Part shown: positions 13,255-24,766 of the stretch, in pieces | Numbering within the stretch: position 1 is the stretch's first letter | Layout of the letters: each line of letters starts with the position of its first letter | Source: Colletotrichum lupini | Lineage: Eukaryota; Ascomycota; Sordariomycetes; Glomerellales; Glomerellaceae | Direction of reading: 5' to 3' | NCBI RefSeq assembly: GCF_023278565.1 | Contig: NC_064675.1 | Span: 3,410,001 to 3,474,000, forward strand | Length of the DNA: 64,000 nucleotides | Program-made: the position numbers and the translations under genes | The notes under the pieces: model-generated | Database searches by the model: none | Told to the model about the DNA's origin: nothing | The model's input: only the letters and a program-made list of their open reading frames with translations

Positions 13255-14454
13255 CTATGACAACATATCTTTGAACACGCCATGGTTCTCTCTTGGCGCT
13301 CCTACGGTCCCAACCGGACCCGAGGCGGCCTTTTGCAGCTGGCGTAGCTGCTCTACCAGCGCGGGAAGCACGACGTCGGTGGACACTTCTGTCCGCACTC
13401 CCCGAACACCCGTGGGGTCCGGGTCTTCCACGGCGGAGATCTGGTCCTCGCCCCGTATGCCTCCGGTGTTCACCACCGCAATGGGCATGCCGCGGTCCAG
13501 CGCCATCTTGGCCAGCCGCCAGGCAGAGTACGTGGCAAGCGAAGTCCCCAATATGAGAAGCTTTCCGGCCCCGTCAATGGCCTCTTCGGCCGCCGTCTTG
13601 ACGTCGCTCGGAATGCTCTCACCAAACATGACCACGGCGGGCTTCAATATGCCCCCGGAACTGGTGGATTTCCACGCACCATCGTGGTCGACTTCGACAA
13701 CGTGCTTGGTCCCCTCAGGCGTGGACGGCGGCTTCGCGAGGCAGTGCGGGCAGGCCGGGTATCTAAAGGTGGTGTACGGCGCGCCTGGCAGATCCACGTC
13801 GCCGTCGGGGTTGGACTTAATGCCCTTGGCCTTGCGCTCGACAGGATTCTCCGTGTCGAGCGCCCCGGAAGCTAACGCTTCGACGAGGAAGGCTGCCCAG
13901 GCCGGGTTAAGCCTCGCAAGCTCATCCTGGAAGACGTCTCTGGGGTACTCGTTCCTGCAAGTTACACAGACTGTGGATCGTAGATAGCCGTGCAGCTCTA
14001 ATGTTGGAATGTCAGGATGAGCTGTTGAGTGAAATGAATCAACGTTTTGCGTGATGACGCTCCGAATCAGGCCCATGCGGCCCAAATCTCGGATGGCATA
14101 GTGACCATGATTTGGCGACGCCTTGTGAAGCGACGTCCAACCCAAGAAACTCCTGGCCCAGTACCGTTTCCTCGCCTCGTGGTTGGCGAGGAACTCGTGG
14201 TAGTAGATTGGGCGGTACGTCTTGTTCACGCGATACGTGCCATTGACGCCTCGGTAGTCGGCGAGACCGCTGGAGACGGATAGGCCCGCCCCAGTCAGTA
14301 CGACGGTCGACCTCGGCAGGCCCTTTGGAGGCGGGGCCGTGAAGAAGTTCTGGAGGGCCGCGACAGCACCGGGGATGGTATTTGCGGTGCTTGGACGGAC
14401 TGTGGGAGGGGCCAAGAGTTCCGTGTAGGGAATGCGCATAAGAGGTTTGCGCAT
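13255..14454 (-). CDS. NAD-dependent protein deacylase, class II sirtuin (SIRT4-like)
   Basis: A single-exon, 399-residue Sir2-family enzyme. Sirtuins remove acyl groups from lysine using NAD+, giving nicotinamide and O-acyl-ADP-ribose. Visible motifs: NAD-binding TGAGLS (54-59) and GLADYRG (63-69), TQNVD (135-139), the catalytic His in LELHG (155), a zinc site with Cys 163/166 and Cys 235/238, and the second NAD-contact motif LGTSLATYSAW. The spacing between the two Cys pairs and the GxxDYRG form fit class II sirtuins, which are typically mitochondrial. The N-terminus is basic and lacks acidic residues for the first ten positions, compatible with mitochondrial import. The gene converges on the DUF5321-type gene, with only 44 bp between the two stop codons, so their 3' UTRs almost certainly overlap. 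Confidence 0.93.
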   Translation of the reverse strand: MRKPLMRIPYTELLAPPTVRPSTANTIPGAVAALQNFFTAPPPKGLPRSTVVLTGAGLSVSSGLADYRGVNGTYRVNKTYRPIYYHEFLANHEARKRYWARSFLGWTSLHKASPNHGHYAIRDLGRMGLIRSVITQNVDSFHSTAHPDIPTLELHGYLRSTVCVTCRNEYPRDVFQDELARLNPAWAAFLVEALASGALDTENPVERKAKGIKSNPDGDVDLPGAPYTTFRYPACPHCLAKPPSTPEGTKHVVEVDHDGAWKSTSSGGILKPAVVMFGESIPSDVKTAAEEAIDGAGKLLILGTSLATYSAWRLAKMALDRGMPIAVVNTGGIRGEDQISAVEDPDPTGVRGVRTEVSTDVVLPALVEQLRQLQKAASGPVGTVGAPRENHGVFKDMLS

Positions 14455-17109
14455 TGGGGCGATGATGTTGCGTTGTTGTGGTTGAGGTTGCGTAAGGCCT
14501 ATTCGGGATGTGGGAGGGAATTCCGGAGCCGCTTAAGAGTCTCGGTCAAGGGGGGAAGGTAGCTCCGGGGGATGTACGTGGACGCGGCGGAGGCTCAGCA
14601 GAAAGAGGGAGGAGAATGTCTGGGAAAGGGGGTGGGAGGAACTGGTTATGTGGGCATGTTCACCCTGGCGTTGAATTTAAGAATAGAAGTGATCAAGGGA
14701 CGGAAGGAGATTTCTGACAAGCGCGTGTTAATGGAAACGTTGCGACAGGCTCGAATTTCAAGCCGCATGGTTGAGTTGAAGGGGGCGATCTGATTATCAG
14801 TGGTCAATTCGTCATGATTCGGGGGGGAACCAGCATCCCAGCCGGGACTGCGAATCCACTGAACCCCACAAGATGACCAAGCCCAGTGTGGCTTGACTTG
14901 GTGGAGGCATCCGCTTAAGTAACATGGGTCCTTTAGAGGTTTTGCCTTGACACGGGCCACATCAGATGTCTGCGACAAGTGACCGTCCCCCGTCAGATTA
15001 GAGAGATGGATTCGTAGTCGTACGGAGTATCTGTATAGACTATCTGTAAAGAGAATTACGCTTGAGGTGTACGCTTGATCGGCGGTCTTTTGGGTTGTCA
15101 TTTGAATAAGATTCTCAGGGGCATCTGGCGTGGCCTTTTCGCCCAATGACATGTCTGCTCAACCACACCTCCGGGCATGCAGCTCGAGGACGAAGTTACC
15201 TTCTGGAGAGAGACAGTCCGACAGTCATATTTGGGTCTCTACCGTGGTGGTTGCAGCGGACCATGTCCGTTGCTGTTTGGTAGGCGGGACAGATGGGTAT
15301 GCGTCAACACTTTGGATGGACCTACTGCGTTATGGATACGGACGCAAGCCGATGAGATATACTGGATCCGTTACGATTCATGAGAGGAAAACCACCCGGA
15401 GTGAGAGAGAGAGAGAGAGAGAGGCTATTTTGCAGTTCCAGGTTCCATAACTTAGTCTAGAAGGGTTTTGGTTGTGGGTGGGCGTGGCTGACGCATGTCG
15501 TGGCTTTCTTCAAGTACACTACGAAGTAAGGTACCTTGCTCTAAAGCGGGTAATGCATGGAGAAGCATAACGTGTACGAATCCTCGGTGTACGCAGTATT
15601 GACAAGGTAAAAAGACACTAAGCATTTTGGCACTGTATCAAAAAGTAAAGTTGCCGCAGCGCAAGGTTAAAAAAAAAAGAGAAGAAGAGAATTCAAGCTT
15701 CTTCCCCATAGCAATTCCCGGCGGCGCCGTACGTACGTGCCACTGTCCACAGGTGCGACGAGACTGAATAAGTCAGTTTCGAAGAAATTTGCTGCCACCT
15801 ACGGAAGGACTGGGGGTACGTAGCTTCGGAGCCCATGGAGTTCATGGATGGGTATCATGGGCTCCCCTTCTCTTGGCGTTCAAGTTGCATCCGTCAATCA
15901 AATGGAGCCAATTCACTCGACTCTCGCCTTGTGGGGAATGACCATTGGTGGTGATTTTCCATCCCACTTCACTGCTCAGTCTCTCCCATGACATGCCCGC
16001 CATCCCATCCCATCCCATCCCATGCTCGTCAGGCACCGCCTTTTAGCTCGGGTCGGTTGCTCGGTGGGGGATGGACAGGCACGTTGTAGGGGTACCCTTT
16101 ACATCAGCAAACCAACCGAGCCGCCGCAACTGCACAGAGTACTGCCTCTGCAAGAATTGCAGTGAGAGTACTTGACATATTCTAGGTAGTTTGTATCTGA
16201 GTAAGTATCCGTACTCGCACTCTGTATGCTACCTACCTGAGGTTCCTCTTTACTCCGTAGAGTCTGTAGGTCTTAGCCGCAAGTTGCAGCAGATCAGATC
16301 AACCAACCCGCCCTGCCGCTACGCTACCGCTACCGCCGCTGCCGGAACCCTCGCCTTGTCAGTTGGGAAAGTTTTGTCTTCCTTGCACCGAATTGCCGCG
16401 TTGCCTTTCTTTTCTTTTTGCTGGAGACACACACTTGACACAGTCTCGCACAATACTCCGTACATACACACACGCACACACACTCACAACACACGCGCGC
16501 GCACCTTTTTGGCACTTTGTGCTTGCTTTGCTTTCCACTGCGTTTTGGGTACAGACTACAGTCCAGCCAGTCTCCAAATTCGAATTAACTCTCAACCCCC
16601 GTTCCTTACGCCGGCGTAGGCTGCACCCCAAGCCAGCCCCCAATTCGTTACCGTAACCCTTTCCCTTCCTCCCATCCCTCCCTTGGGGCCCTTTCCACCT
16701 GGACCACCCGACACACCCACCCCTCCTCTCTTCCGTCCACCTTCCGTCTGCCGATCTACCTTCGAGGTCTTCGTACCTTACTTACCGCACGGTACGGTTG
16801 TGGTTCAGTTTGGTGTGTCGCGGCTTTTCGGGTTGGGCTTGTCATGTACGCGTCCCTGGCCTGCTTGCAATTAGACAACCCGTTATTCGTCCCCTCACCC
16901 CTTCCGCATCAATTTACCTTGACCCTGGTGCTTGGAGAGTGAGAGAGAGACTGCAGCGAAAGAGAAGGCGCGAGACACCTATCCGTAGCCACGCCTACGG
17001 AGTACACACTATCCATACACATACGCACGCATACCTTACACACAAACACAGCCGAGGACATATTGGTATTGGATCTTACCTTACCTTACTCCTCAACCCG
17101 GCCCCAGGC
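14455..17109. other. long divergent intergenic region with low-complexity repeats
   Basis: About 2.65 kb lie between the sirtuin and the CDF transporter starts and must contain both promoters and leaders. No convincing gene is seen. It holds a (GA)n microsatellite at about 15403-15423, four tandem CATCC units at 16001-16020, an alternating CA/CG-rich stretch around 16465-16502, and four of the seven exact copies of TACGGAGTA/TACTCCGTA (15021, 16251, 16454, 16996). Three of those sit within 860 bp upstream of the transporter ATG, in what should be its promoter or 5' UTR. Confidence 0.6.
15403..15423. repeat. (GA)n microsatellite
   Basis: About ten GA dinucleotides in tandem in the non-coding region between the sirtuin and CDF genes. 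No gene boundary is associated with it. Confidence 0.9.
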
Positions 17110-18706
17110 ATGTCGACCCCGTCCAAGCGTCCCACGGCACTGCTCCGCCGCCTTTCCGCTGTGAGTGGGAGTGCGTGGGTGACGTCTCCAAGAACGGGAA
17201 CGGGAACGCACACCCTCCTCCGCTGCCTCAATTCTGCCTACCCCTTTAGGCCACCTCAACCACATCCAGCTCTGCGCCGCGTCTCCCTCCGCGTCTATCA
17301 AACATCCAGCCCGGCCGCCTCTCCCTGCGATCCCTACTTAACCCCCAGCGCCGCCCGCCTCCACCTGACCACTTCTACTTCTTCCCTTCCTCACCTCACC
17401 AACACCTTGACGGCTGCGAAGAACTCATCCCCTTCATTACCAGCAACTGTCATCATGTCTGCCACCACCACTGCCACCATGACCGCCAACCCGCCTCAGT
17501 CTCGCAAGAGCCACAGCCATCACCACCATCACCACCACGGCCACGACAATGTCTACCTGACCTCGGCCAACAAGAACGACGCCGGCGTGCGCATCACTCG
17601 CATCGGTCTCTACTCCAACCTCGGCATGGCCTTTGCCAAAGGCGCCGGTGGCTACGCATTCGGCTCCCAAGCCATGATTGCTGATGCCTGGCACAGTTTG
17701 ACGGACCTGGCATCCGACGTCCTGACACTGGCCACTGTTTCGTGGAGCTTGAAACCCCCGACCGAAGCCTTCCCCACTGGTTTCGGCAAGATTGAGAGTC
17801 TGGGGTCTCTGGGTGTCTCCAGCATGCTTCTAGGCGGTGGCCTGTTCATGTGCTGGAGCAGCTTGATCACCCTCCACGCTCACCTCTTCCTCGACCCTGC
17901 TTCTGCAGCAGAGGCCATTGCCCACGCTCATCACGGCCACAGCCATGGTCATGGTCACGCTACACCGAGTTTGCACGCTGCTTGGTTGGCTCTCGGAACA
18001 ATCGCAATCAAGGAATGGCTGTACAGAGCTAGTAAGCGCAATCCCCCCTAATCCTTTCAGGCCCGAGTAGCTGCAAGGAACAAAGCTGACAAGGAGGAAA
18101 ACAGCCATGAAAGTTGCCGTCGAACGAAAGTCCTCTGTCCTCGCCTCCAATGCCGTTCACCACCGTGTCGACAGCTGGACCGGCATTGTCACACTGCTTG
18201 CTATTCTGGGTGCAAACTTTTTCAAGGATGCGACCTGGCTGGATCCCGTTGGTGGCCTGATGATTTCTCTCCTCGTCATCAAGGCTGGTGCTGAGAACAC
18301 TCTGTCTTCCGTGTACGAATTGGCCGACCGCGCTATTGATGACGAAGTCAAGGGAGATGTCCAAAAATACGCCCTCCGAAGCCTCTCTGATGTCACCAAT
18401 GGCCACGAAGTCGATGTTCGCAACGTCTCGGGTGTCAAGTCCGGTCAGAACTACCTGGTGGATATCGACTTGGCAGTGCCCGGAGCTTGGTCTGTTGAGG
18501 CTGTCCGAGAAGTGGAGGATCAGGTCCGAACTCTGGTCGGTGCCAAGGTCCGTGGTGTGCGAAGGATCAAGGTACGCTTCGTCCCGAAGGAGGCCGACGT
18601 TGCGCGCCCGTTCGACGAGTTCATCCCCGGCGAAGCCAACCGAGAGGCTAGCGAGGAGGCCGACGACCACAGCCACACCAACGGCAATGGTCACAAGCAC
18701 GACTAA
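17110..18706 (+). CDS. cation diffusion facilitator (CDF) metal transporter, mitochondrial MMT-like
   Basis: Two exons, 17110-18031 and 18105-18706 (73-bp intron, GTAAGC donor, GCTGAC branch, ACAG acceptor), give 507 residues. CDF proteins move divalent metals (Zn, Fe, Mn) across membranes by proton antiport. The first ~110 residues are rich in Ser, Arg, Thr and Pro with hardly any acids, as in a mitochondrial presequence. Next comes a His-rich stretch (about 136-145), then the transmembrane core with site-A motifs DAWHSLTDLASD (H195, D199) in TM2 and HHRVD (H326, D330) in TM5. A second His/Gly-rich loop, likely a cytosolic or matrix metal sensor, precedes the intron. The tail after TM6 is the dimerisation domain and ends in another His-rich run. 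It resembles yeast MMT1/MMT2. An internal ATG at 17455 would remove the presequence and place the protein elsewhere. Confidence 0.88.
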
Positions 18707-19606
18707 GGCAGCCCAGCCCTATGTACAGTTGGAGGAGGAGCTTGCCATTCACGACGAGATACCCTTGGTTTTCCTTACCATTTCTGGAAGCGTGGCAAAG
18801 CCACCGTCTTTTGTCTTTTTTTTTTCTTTTTGCCGGTCTACAGGGGGGTCTTGCTACGTATAGAGAACATTCTTGGAGAGAGTCCTCCAAGGCATCCATT
18901 TGCATCAGGGCGGCGTTTAGGGAGGAATCACAAAAGGCCAGCCACAGGCCGGTCGTACCGAGAGACTTGTTTTTATATATCTCTCATCTGCTCAATAACA
19001 ACAGATTTGCTTTGTATTGAACCATGTCTACTTTCGTATCAAGGTGTTTATGAGATCACTCGTCGTTGAAAATGCCCGTCTATCCTGACCAATCTCGCAA
19101 GTGCGTTCTACGCAGCGGGACCCTTAGACGCGGCAGTATGCAGGGCGGCAGGGCGCATAGAGCACGGGACGAGCTATTCCCGACCCCCGAGTCGAGGGGA
19201 CAAGGCTGCATTGGCTTCCGCCAAGACGTCACACGATCATTGGCGCGCCTATTCTTCGCATCAGTCTCGAACTGTACGATTGGCCCGCTGGCTTTTAGCC
19301 TGAATTGCCACAAGGCTGAGGGAACCATGCAACCTGTCCCAAGTGCCCCAAAGTGACAAGTGCGCCCCTCCATGCCCACACACCCCACGTCAACGTGATG
19401 TACAAAGTAGTGGGCAGCGGTCAACTTTTGGTCCCAGATAACCGGATATTCTGTGTGTTTCGTTTTTCTCCTTTTTCATATGACGATTGAACCAGTTCTT
19501 TGCTTGTTTGGACAAATTTGAGATAGACACGATACTTAATTGACTTGCCCCCCCTCTTCCCGCGAGTGTTGTGCAATATCTCTCATCTCACTTCCCTCCT
19601 CCCATC
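18707..19606. other. intergenic region, transporter 3' UTR and xylulokinase promoter
   Basis: About 900 bp between two genes in the same direction. The first part is T-rich after the CDF stop, as usual for a 3' UTR. A pyrimidine-rich stretch (CCCCCCTCTTCCC, about 19549-19561) lies about 45 bp before the xylulokinase ATG. The open frames here show no recognisable protein. Confidence 0.6.
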
Positions 19607-21464
19607 ATGAGTTCCGGTCCCTTGTATCTCGGGTTCGACCTGTCGACCCAACAGCTCAAAGGTTAGCCAGCCCATCTACGTTCCATCCCGCTCGAGTCTA
19701 TAAGATCTAACACCATCACAGCAATCGTCGTCCAGTCCGACCTGACCGTCGTCTCCGAGGCCAAGGTCGACTTTGACGCCGACTTTGGCAAGCAGTATGG
19801 CCTGCGCAAGGGCGTCCTGACCAACGAGGCCGAGGGCGAGGTCTACGCGCCCGTCGCCATGTTCCTCGAGGCCATCGACCTCGTCCTCAGCCGCCTGTCC
19901 GCAAAGACGCCCATGGACCGCATCAAGGGCATCAGCGGCTCGTGCCAGCAGCACGGCAGCACCTACTGGGGCAAAGAGGCCGAGGCGCTTCTGAGCGGGT
20001 TGCAGTCCGACAAGCCGCTCGTCGAGCAGTTGAAGGGGGCGTTCTCGTTCCCCTACGCGCCGAATTGGCAGGATCACAGCACGCAAGCGCAGTGCGATGA
20101 GTTTGATGCCAATTTTGGGGCGGCGCAGCGGTTGGCGGAGGTTACTGGCAGCGCTGCACACCACGTATGTCCCCCCTCCTTCTGTTCTCCAGCTTTATCT
20201 TGTAATCGGATATCGTATGAGTGATTTTTACTGAGACGAAATATCTTGGTAGCGCTTTACCGGTACGCAAATCATGCGCCTCCGCCAGAAGCGCCCCGAA
20301 ATGTACGCCGCCACATCCCGCATCTCCCTCGTCTCCTCCTTCCTCGCCTCCGTCCTCCTTGGGTCCGTCGCCCCCATCGACATCAGCGACGTCTGCGGCA
20401 TGAACCTCTGGGACATTCCCGCGGGGAACTGGAGCGAGCCCCTGCTGGAACTCACCGCCGGCTCCAAATCCGGCGTGAGCGACCTCCGCGCCAAGCTCGG
20501 CGAGCCGCGCCACGACGGCGGCGGGTCCATGGGCACTATCTCGGGGTACTTTGTCCGGCGGTACGGCTTCAGTGCGGAGTGCCAGGTTGCCCCCTTTACG
20601 GGCGATAACCCAGCTACGATTCTTGCGCTGCCGCTGAGGCCGATGGATGCTATTGTGTCGCTGGGCACGTCGTCTACGTTTTTGATGGTCACGCCCGTGT
20701 ATAAGCCCGATGCGGCGTATCACTTTTTTAACCACCCGTGTACTCCTGGGCAGTACATGTTTATGCTGTGCTACAAGAACGGCGGGCTGGCGCGCGAAAG
20801 CGTGCGGGACGCCCTTCCCAAGCCTGAGGGTGGTGACCCGTGGGCCAACTTCAACAAGGCTGTGCTTGACACGCCGCCGCTGGATGCGCGGTCCGAGAAA
20901 GACAACGCAAAGCTGGGGTTGTACTTTGATCTCCCCGAGATCGTGCCGAACATCAAGGCCGGCACGTGGCGGTACACCGCCAAGCAGGACGGGAGCGCCC
21001 TGGCCGAGGCCTCGGAGCCGTGGTCCAAGGAGACGGACGCGCGCATCATTGTCGAGTCGCAGGCCCTCTCGATGCGTCTGCGCAGCCAGAACCTCGTGCA
21101 CAGCCCCGAGTCCGACCCCAAGGTACCCGCGCAGCCGCGACGGGTTTACCTCGTCGGCGGCGGGTCTCTGAACCCGGCCATCGCGCGGGTCGTGGGCGAC
21201 GTGCTGGGCGGTGCGGAGGGGGTGTACAAGCTCGACGTGGGCGGCAACGCGTGCGCTCTGGGCGGTGCGTATAAGGCTGTTTGGGCGCTTGAGCGGGGCG
21301 AGGGGGAGACGTTTGACGAGTTGATTGGGAAGCGGTGGAGGGAGGAGGGGGCGATCCAGAAGGTTGATGGGGGGTATAAGGAGGGTGTGTTTGAGGGGTA
21401 TCAGCCTGTTGTTGGGGCTTTTGAGGAGATGGAGAAGAGGATTTTGAAGGTTGCCCACAACTGA
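19607..21464 (+). CDS. D-xylulose kinase, FGGY family
   Basis: Phosphorylates D-xylulose to D-xylulose 5-phosphate with ATP, the last step of the fungal xylose/arabinose route into the pentose phosphate pathway (cytosol). Three exons, 19607-19661, 19722-20164 and 20253-21464, with introns of 60 and 88 bp, give 569 residues, the usual length for fungal enzymes (xkiA/XKS1). Visible: the N-terminal phosphate loop [11 protein letters not shown] split by intron 1, the GSCQQHGS motif, [10 protein letters not shown] in the hinge region, and the C-terminal nucleotide-binding segments [19 protein letters not shown] and [13 protein letters not shown]. The split of the N-terminal motif by a phase-1 intron fixes the start codon, because without exon 1 the phosphate loop would be lost. 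No xylose reductase or xylitol dehydrogenase gene is nearby, so it is not part of a cluster here. Confidence 0.93.
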
Positions 21465-22156
21465 GGGCGTCTAGGTTACGGTGTGAGTTGATGGGGAGTG
21501 GGTGATGAGAGGGTTTAGATTGATAGATTATGAGAATGAATGAATGTGTTCCTACTACTGGCGTGTTCTATCATAGTGAATTCCTGACACTGGGTTAAAA
21601 GACGGGGACGGTGTAAGACTTGCTGCGAGAAACCTGACATGCTTCGGTTGACCTAGGCATCAAGTCGCCGTTCACAAAACATCACGTCACAAAACATCAC
21701 AGAGGACAAGTCATCAAGTGTACAATAATGCGTTTGTCCTGGTATTATTTAGGCACTGGTCCATGCAAGCCAGGTCCCCTTCCTCCCCTCCAACCTCAGA
21801 TCCCTCTCCAAACTCTCAAAACTATTCCTGTTACCCCAGAAAGTTTGTCCTAGCCTAGCGGGTTCCAAATATTGGAATGAAGAAAAAGAAAAGACTCTGT
21901 GCAGTTTCCTCCCCGTGCCGAAAGTACCAAATCCATGATCCGCCTGAGAAGAATCGTTCCTTCGTTATCGTTTGTTCGTTCGTGATGAAAAGGGGTATCA
22001 TCCATCCATGGGAAGTAAAAAGAAAAGCATCAAAAAACAGGGGGGTTGTTCCATCTTTGCTAGTTCTCCAACCAAAGGGAGGGAGAACAGAAAGTGCAAA
22101 GGGAAAACCAAAGAATGAAATACACACAAAAGAATGGAGAAGTAAGAGTTTGCTTC
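21465..22156. other. convergent 3' intergenic region
   Basis: About 690 bp between the xylulokinase stop and the stop of the mucin-like gene, which is read leftwards. It should hold both 3' UTRs. The purine-rich plus strand around 21875-22150 yields only low-complexity frames. No gene is supported. Confidence 0.6.
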
Positions 22157-24556
22157 TTAGAACAGAACCATCAGGCCCAGCACGAAGATGGCGAGCCAGG
22201 TGGTGCAGCCCTTGCAGCCGCCCATTACACCCTCGGCATGCTTGTTCGCGACGCCAGAGACGACGACCACAGTGCTCGTGCTCTTGGGCTGCTCGGTGGC
22301 AGTCGAGGAGGACAGAGTGGGGTAGTGGTAGGTCGTGGGGACGTGGCGGGTAGACGAAGTCATGGCGGTACCGTTGACGAAGGGGGGAAGGGTGCTGGGG
22401 GCGGTGGGGTGCATCATGGGAGTGCCCGTGATGGTGATGGTGGTGTTCAGCGTGACGGGGACCTCGACCACAGACGTGGCGGTCGCCGTGACGGTCGTGT
22501 TCTGGACCTCGTGGGAGATGGAAGTCAGAGACGAGGCGCTGCCGCTGCTGCTGAGGGTCGCGGTGGCGGTGGCGGTGACATTCTTCCAGACGGTGATGAG
22601 CGAGGTGAAGACCTGGCCGCTGACCGTGGTGGTGTAGGTGCGGACGACTCTGGACGCGGAGGCGGTGATGACCTTGGTCTCGGTTCTGGTGGAGTTGGGG
22701 GGACCGGAGAACGAGGAGGTGCTAGACGACTGCTCCGGGTGGATGGTCACTGTGGCCATGCCTCCAATCGTGACAGTCTGGGTGGCGCGATCGGTGAGGT
22801 AGATCGTGGTGAGAATGGACTCGACAGACTGGGAAGAAGATGACTTGGAGGAAAGAGCACTGGAAGGGGAGGCAGTGACGGTGACGATGGAGGTCTGGGT
22901 GTGCGTCTGGATATCGGCCGAGTGCGACGAAGAAGACGAGGCACTGATGGTCTTGAACACGTTGGAAGTAATCGTCTTGGTCAAGACGACGACGTCCGTG
23001 GCGGTAGAGGCCTGGGCGCTTCCGGAAGAGGCAAGGGAAGTAAAGAGTGGAGTGCCGGCGTGGCCGAGCTGGGAAGAGACAGTTGTACCGTGTCCAATGG
23101 AGACGATGACGGTCTGGGTGGCCACCTGGGTGACGACAATAGTCGACTTGGAGGCGGGACCGAGCGTAGAGGAGGTCATCTCGCTAGAGGAAGAGCTGCT
23201 CATAATAGGGCTCGTAGTAGGGGGGTACAGGCTGTCAATCGTGACGGTGTAGGTGACCAAGATGGTGTCGGTAGCCGTGGAAGGGGAGACCGAGGCGGTA
23301 GAAGAAGACATCTTGGCGGAGGAAGCCTTGGAGGTCTTGTACTGAACGCTCGAAGAAGAGCTGGCAGCGCCGGGAGTGAAAGTCTCGGTGACGGTGACGT
23401 AGACGGTGTGGTCTTCCACCTCGTGGGAGCACTGGGCCTGAGTAGTAGAGCTCAGGGGGGCTGCGGTGACGTAGATGGTGGACTTGATGATCGTCGTGGG
23501 AGTGACCGTGGTGGTTGAGGAGAACTCTTCAGTAGAGACCAAGGGACCGCCCTGGATCGTGGTCTTGCGCGTCTGGGTCAGGGTCTTGGTCAGGAAGACC
23601 GAGGTGACTTCAGGGTGAGAGCTCTCAGTAGGGAACGGGCCCACGGTGGTCACGACGATGGGAGGCGCGTCATCAATAGAAGACGTGGACTCGATGACAG
23701 ACTCGGAGGACTCGGACGCGGCGTTGCTCTGGTGGGCAGTGGCCGTGTGGTACGCAGTCTCAGTGACAGAGGTGGTAAGAACCTTGGTGACGACTGGAAT
23801 GGACCTGGAAAGGGAATGAGAATTTTGAACTTTGGAAGTAGAAAGAATGGAAGAAGAACTTACTGGGTGACAACAGAAGAGCCGGGAAGAGTAGTGTTGA
23901 CAGGATCGGCAGATGAGACAGTGGTACCCATGGGAGACTTGTGGAGGGTCTGGGTGAGAGTCTTCTGGACGTGGGTCGTGATCGTGGTGTCAACAGAGGT
24001 GGTCTTGTTGTTTCCAAGGAACTGGGTAACGGTGATGGTCTCATCGGCATCATCCTCGCAGAGAGTGGGAGTGCCAGTGGTAGCCAGGCCAGAGAGAGTC
24101 GAGTTGATGCCGTGGGTCAGGGTGCCATTGAAACCGTGGACATTGTAGTTAATGCCGGCGAAACGAGGGACAATGTGGGAGTCAGAGGTGGGAACCTGAG
24201 AGTTGGGGGAGCCGCGAGTAGCAACTGATGAGTTCCATTGTTAGCTGATTGTCAAAAGAAAAATGAGAAGATGCGGAAGAGGGAATTCTTACAGTGAATG
24301 CCGATGGCGATACCACCGCCCATAAGAGTGGCGATGAGGATGGCAAGACTGATGAGAATGAAGGGATCAGTCTTGCGGTAGGTGCTCCAGTCCTTCTGCT
24401 GGCGCTGGATGGCGCCCTCGGTGACAGTGAGGTCGTCATCCTCACGGTAATACCCGCGGTGATCGCGATAGTCGTTGTTAGGACGCTTAGCTGTTTTTTG
24501 TCAGTAAAATGATTTTTCTGACACCAAATTGAAAGGATGAGAAACTTACGCATCAT
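22157..24556 (-). CDS. mucin-like Ser/Thr-rich type II membrane protein
   Basis: Four exons are proposed: 24556-24550 (only 7 nt, ATGATGC), 24490-24293, 24224-23864 and 23804-22157. The introns are 59, 68 and 59 bp with GTAAGT or GTAAGA donors, and the phases fit, giving 737 residues. The N-terminus is charged and polar (about 1-44), followed by one hydrophobic span (FILISLAILIATLMGGGIAIGIH, about 46-68) that would act as an uncleaved signal anchor. Everything after it is extremely rich in Thr, Ser and Val, with many irregular TVT/TIT repeats and few aromatic residues, the composition of a heavily O-glycosylated wall or surface protein. The C-terminus is a Gly/Cys pair and a hydrophobic tail (WLAIFVLGLMVLF), like a GPI signal or a second membrane anchor. 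I do not recognise a named family. The 7-nt first exon is inferred from splice sites and frame only. Confidence 0.7.
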
Positions 24557-24604
24557 GATGGCTAGCGAGCGTCCGTCGAGCTTGTTCTTGAACAATGACT
24601 GTAT

Positions 24605-24766
24605 CTGTGACTTTGTCAGACTATGAAATGGGAAGAGAAAGCGACTTTCAATTGAGAAAGGTCTGAAGTTTGAGGACGGCAAACCCGAATTTTGGGATAT
24701 CGCCAAGCGAAAAGAGCAGAACTGCTTGAATATGAATGAAATGAATGAAAACGAGATAGAACTTAC
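24605..24766 (-). other. candidate 5' UTR intron of the mucin-like gene
   Basis: Read on the minus strand, a GTAAGT donor at 24766, a TCTGAC branch-like site and a CACAG acceptor at 24605 would define a 162-bp intron about 50 bp before the ATG. Further GTAAGT donors on the same strand occur at 25297 and 25669, so the leader may be long and multiply spliced. This is a splice-motif inference with no transcript support. Confidence 0.35.

Noticed and set aside
19676..21458. Minus-strand frames of up to about 440 codons opposite xylulokinase
   Set aside because: Shadow frames caused by strong codon bias; the plus strand has the FGGY kinase motifs and correct introns.
22094..23518. Long plus-strand open frames opposite the mucin-like gene
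   Set aside because: They mirror the Ser/Thr-codon repeats of the real gene, giving Gly/Arg/Val-rich nonsense proteins.
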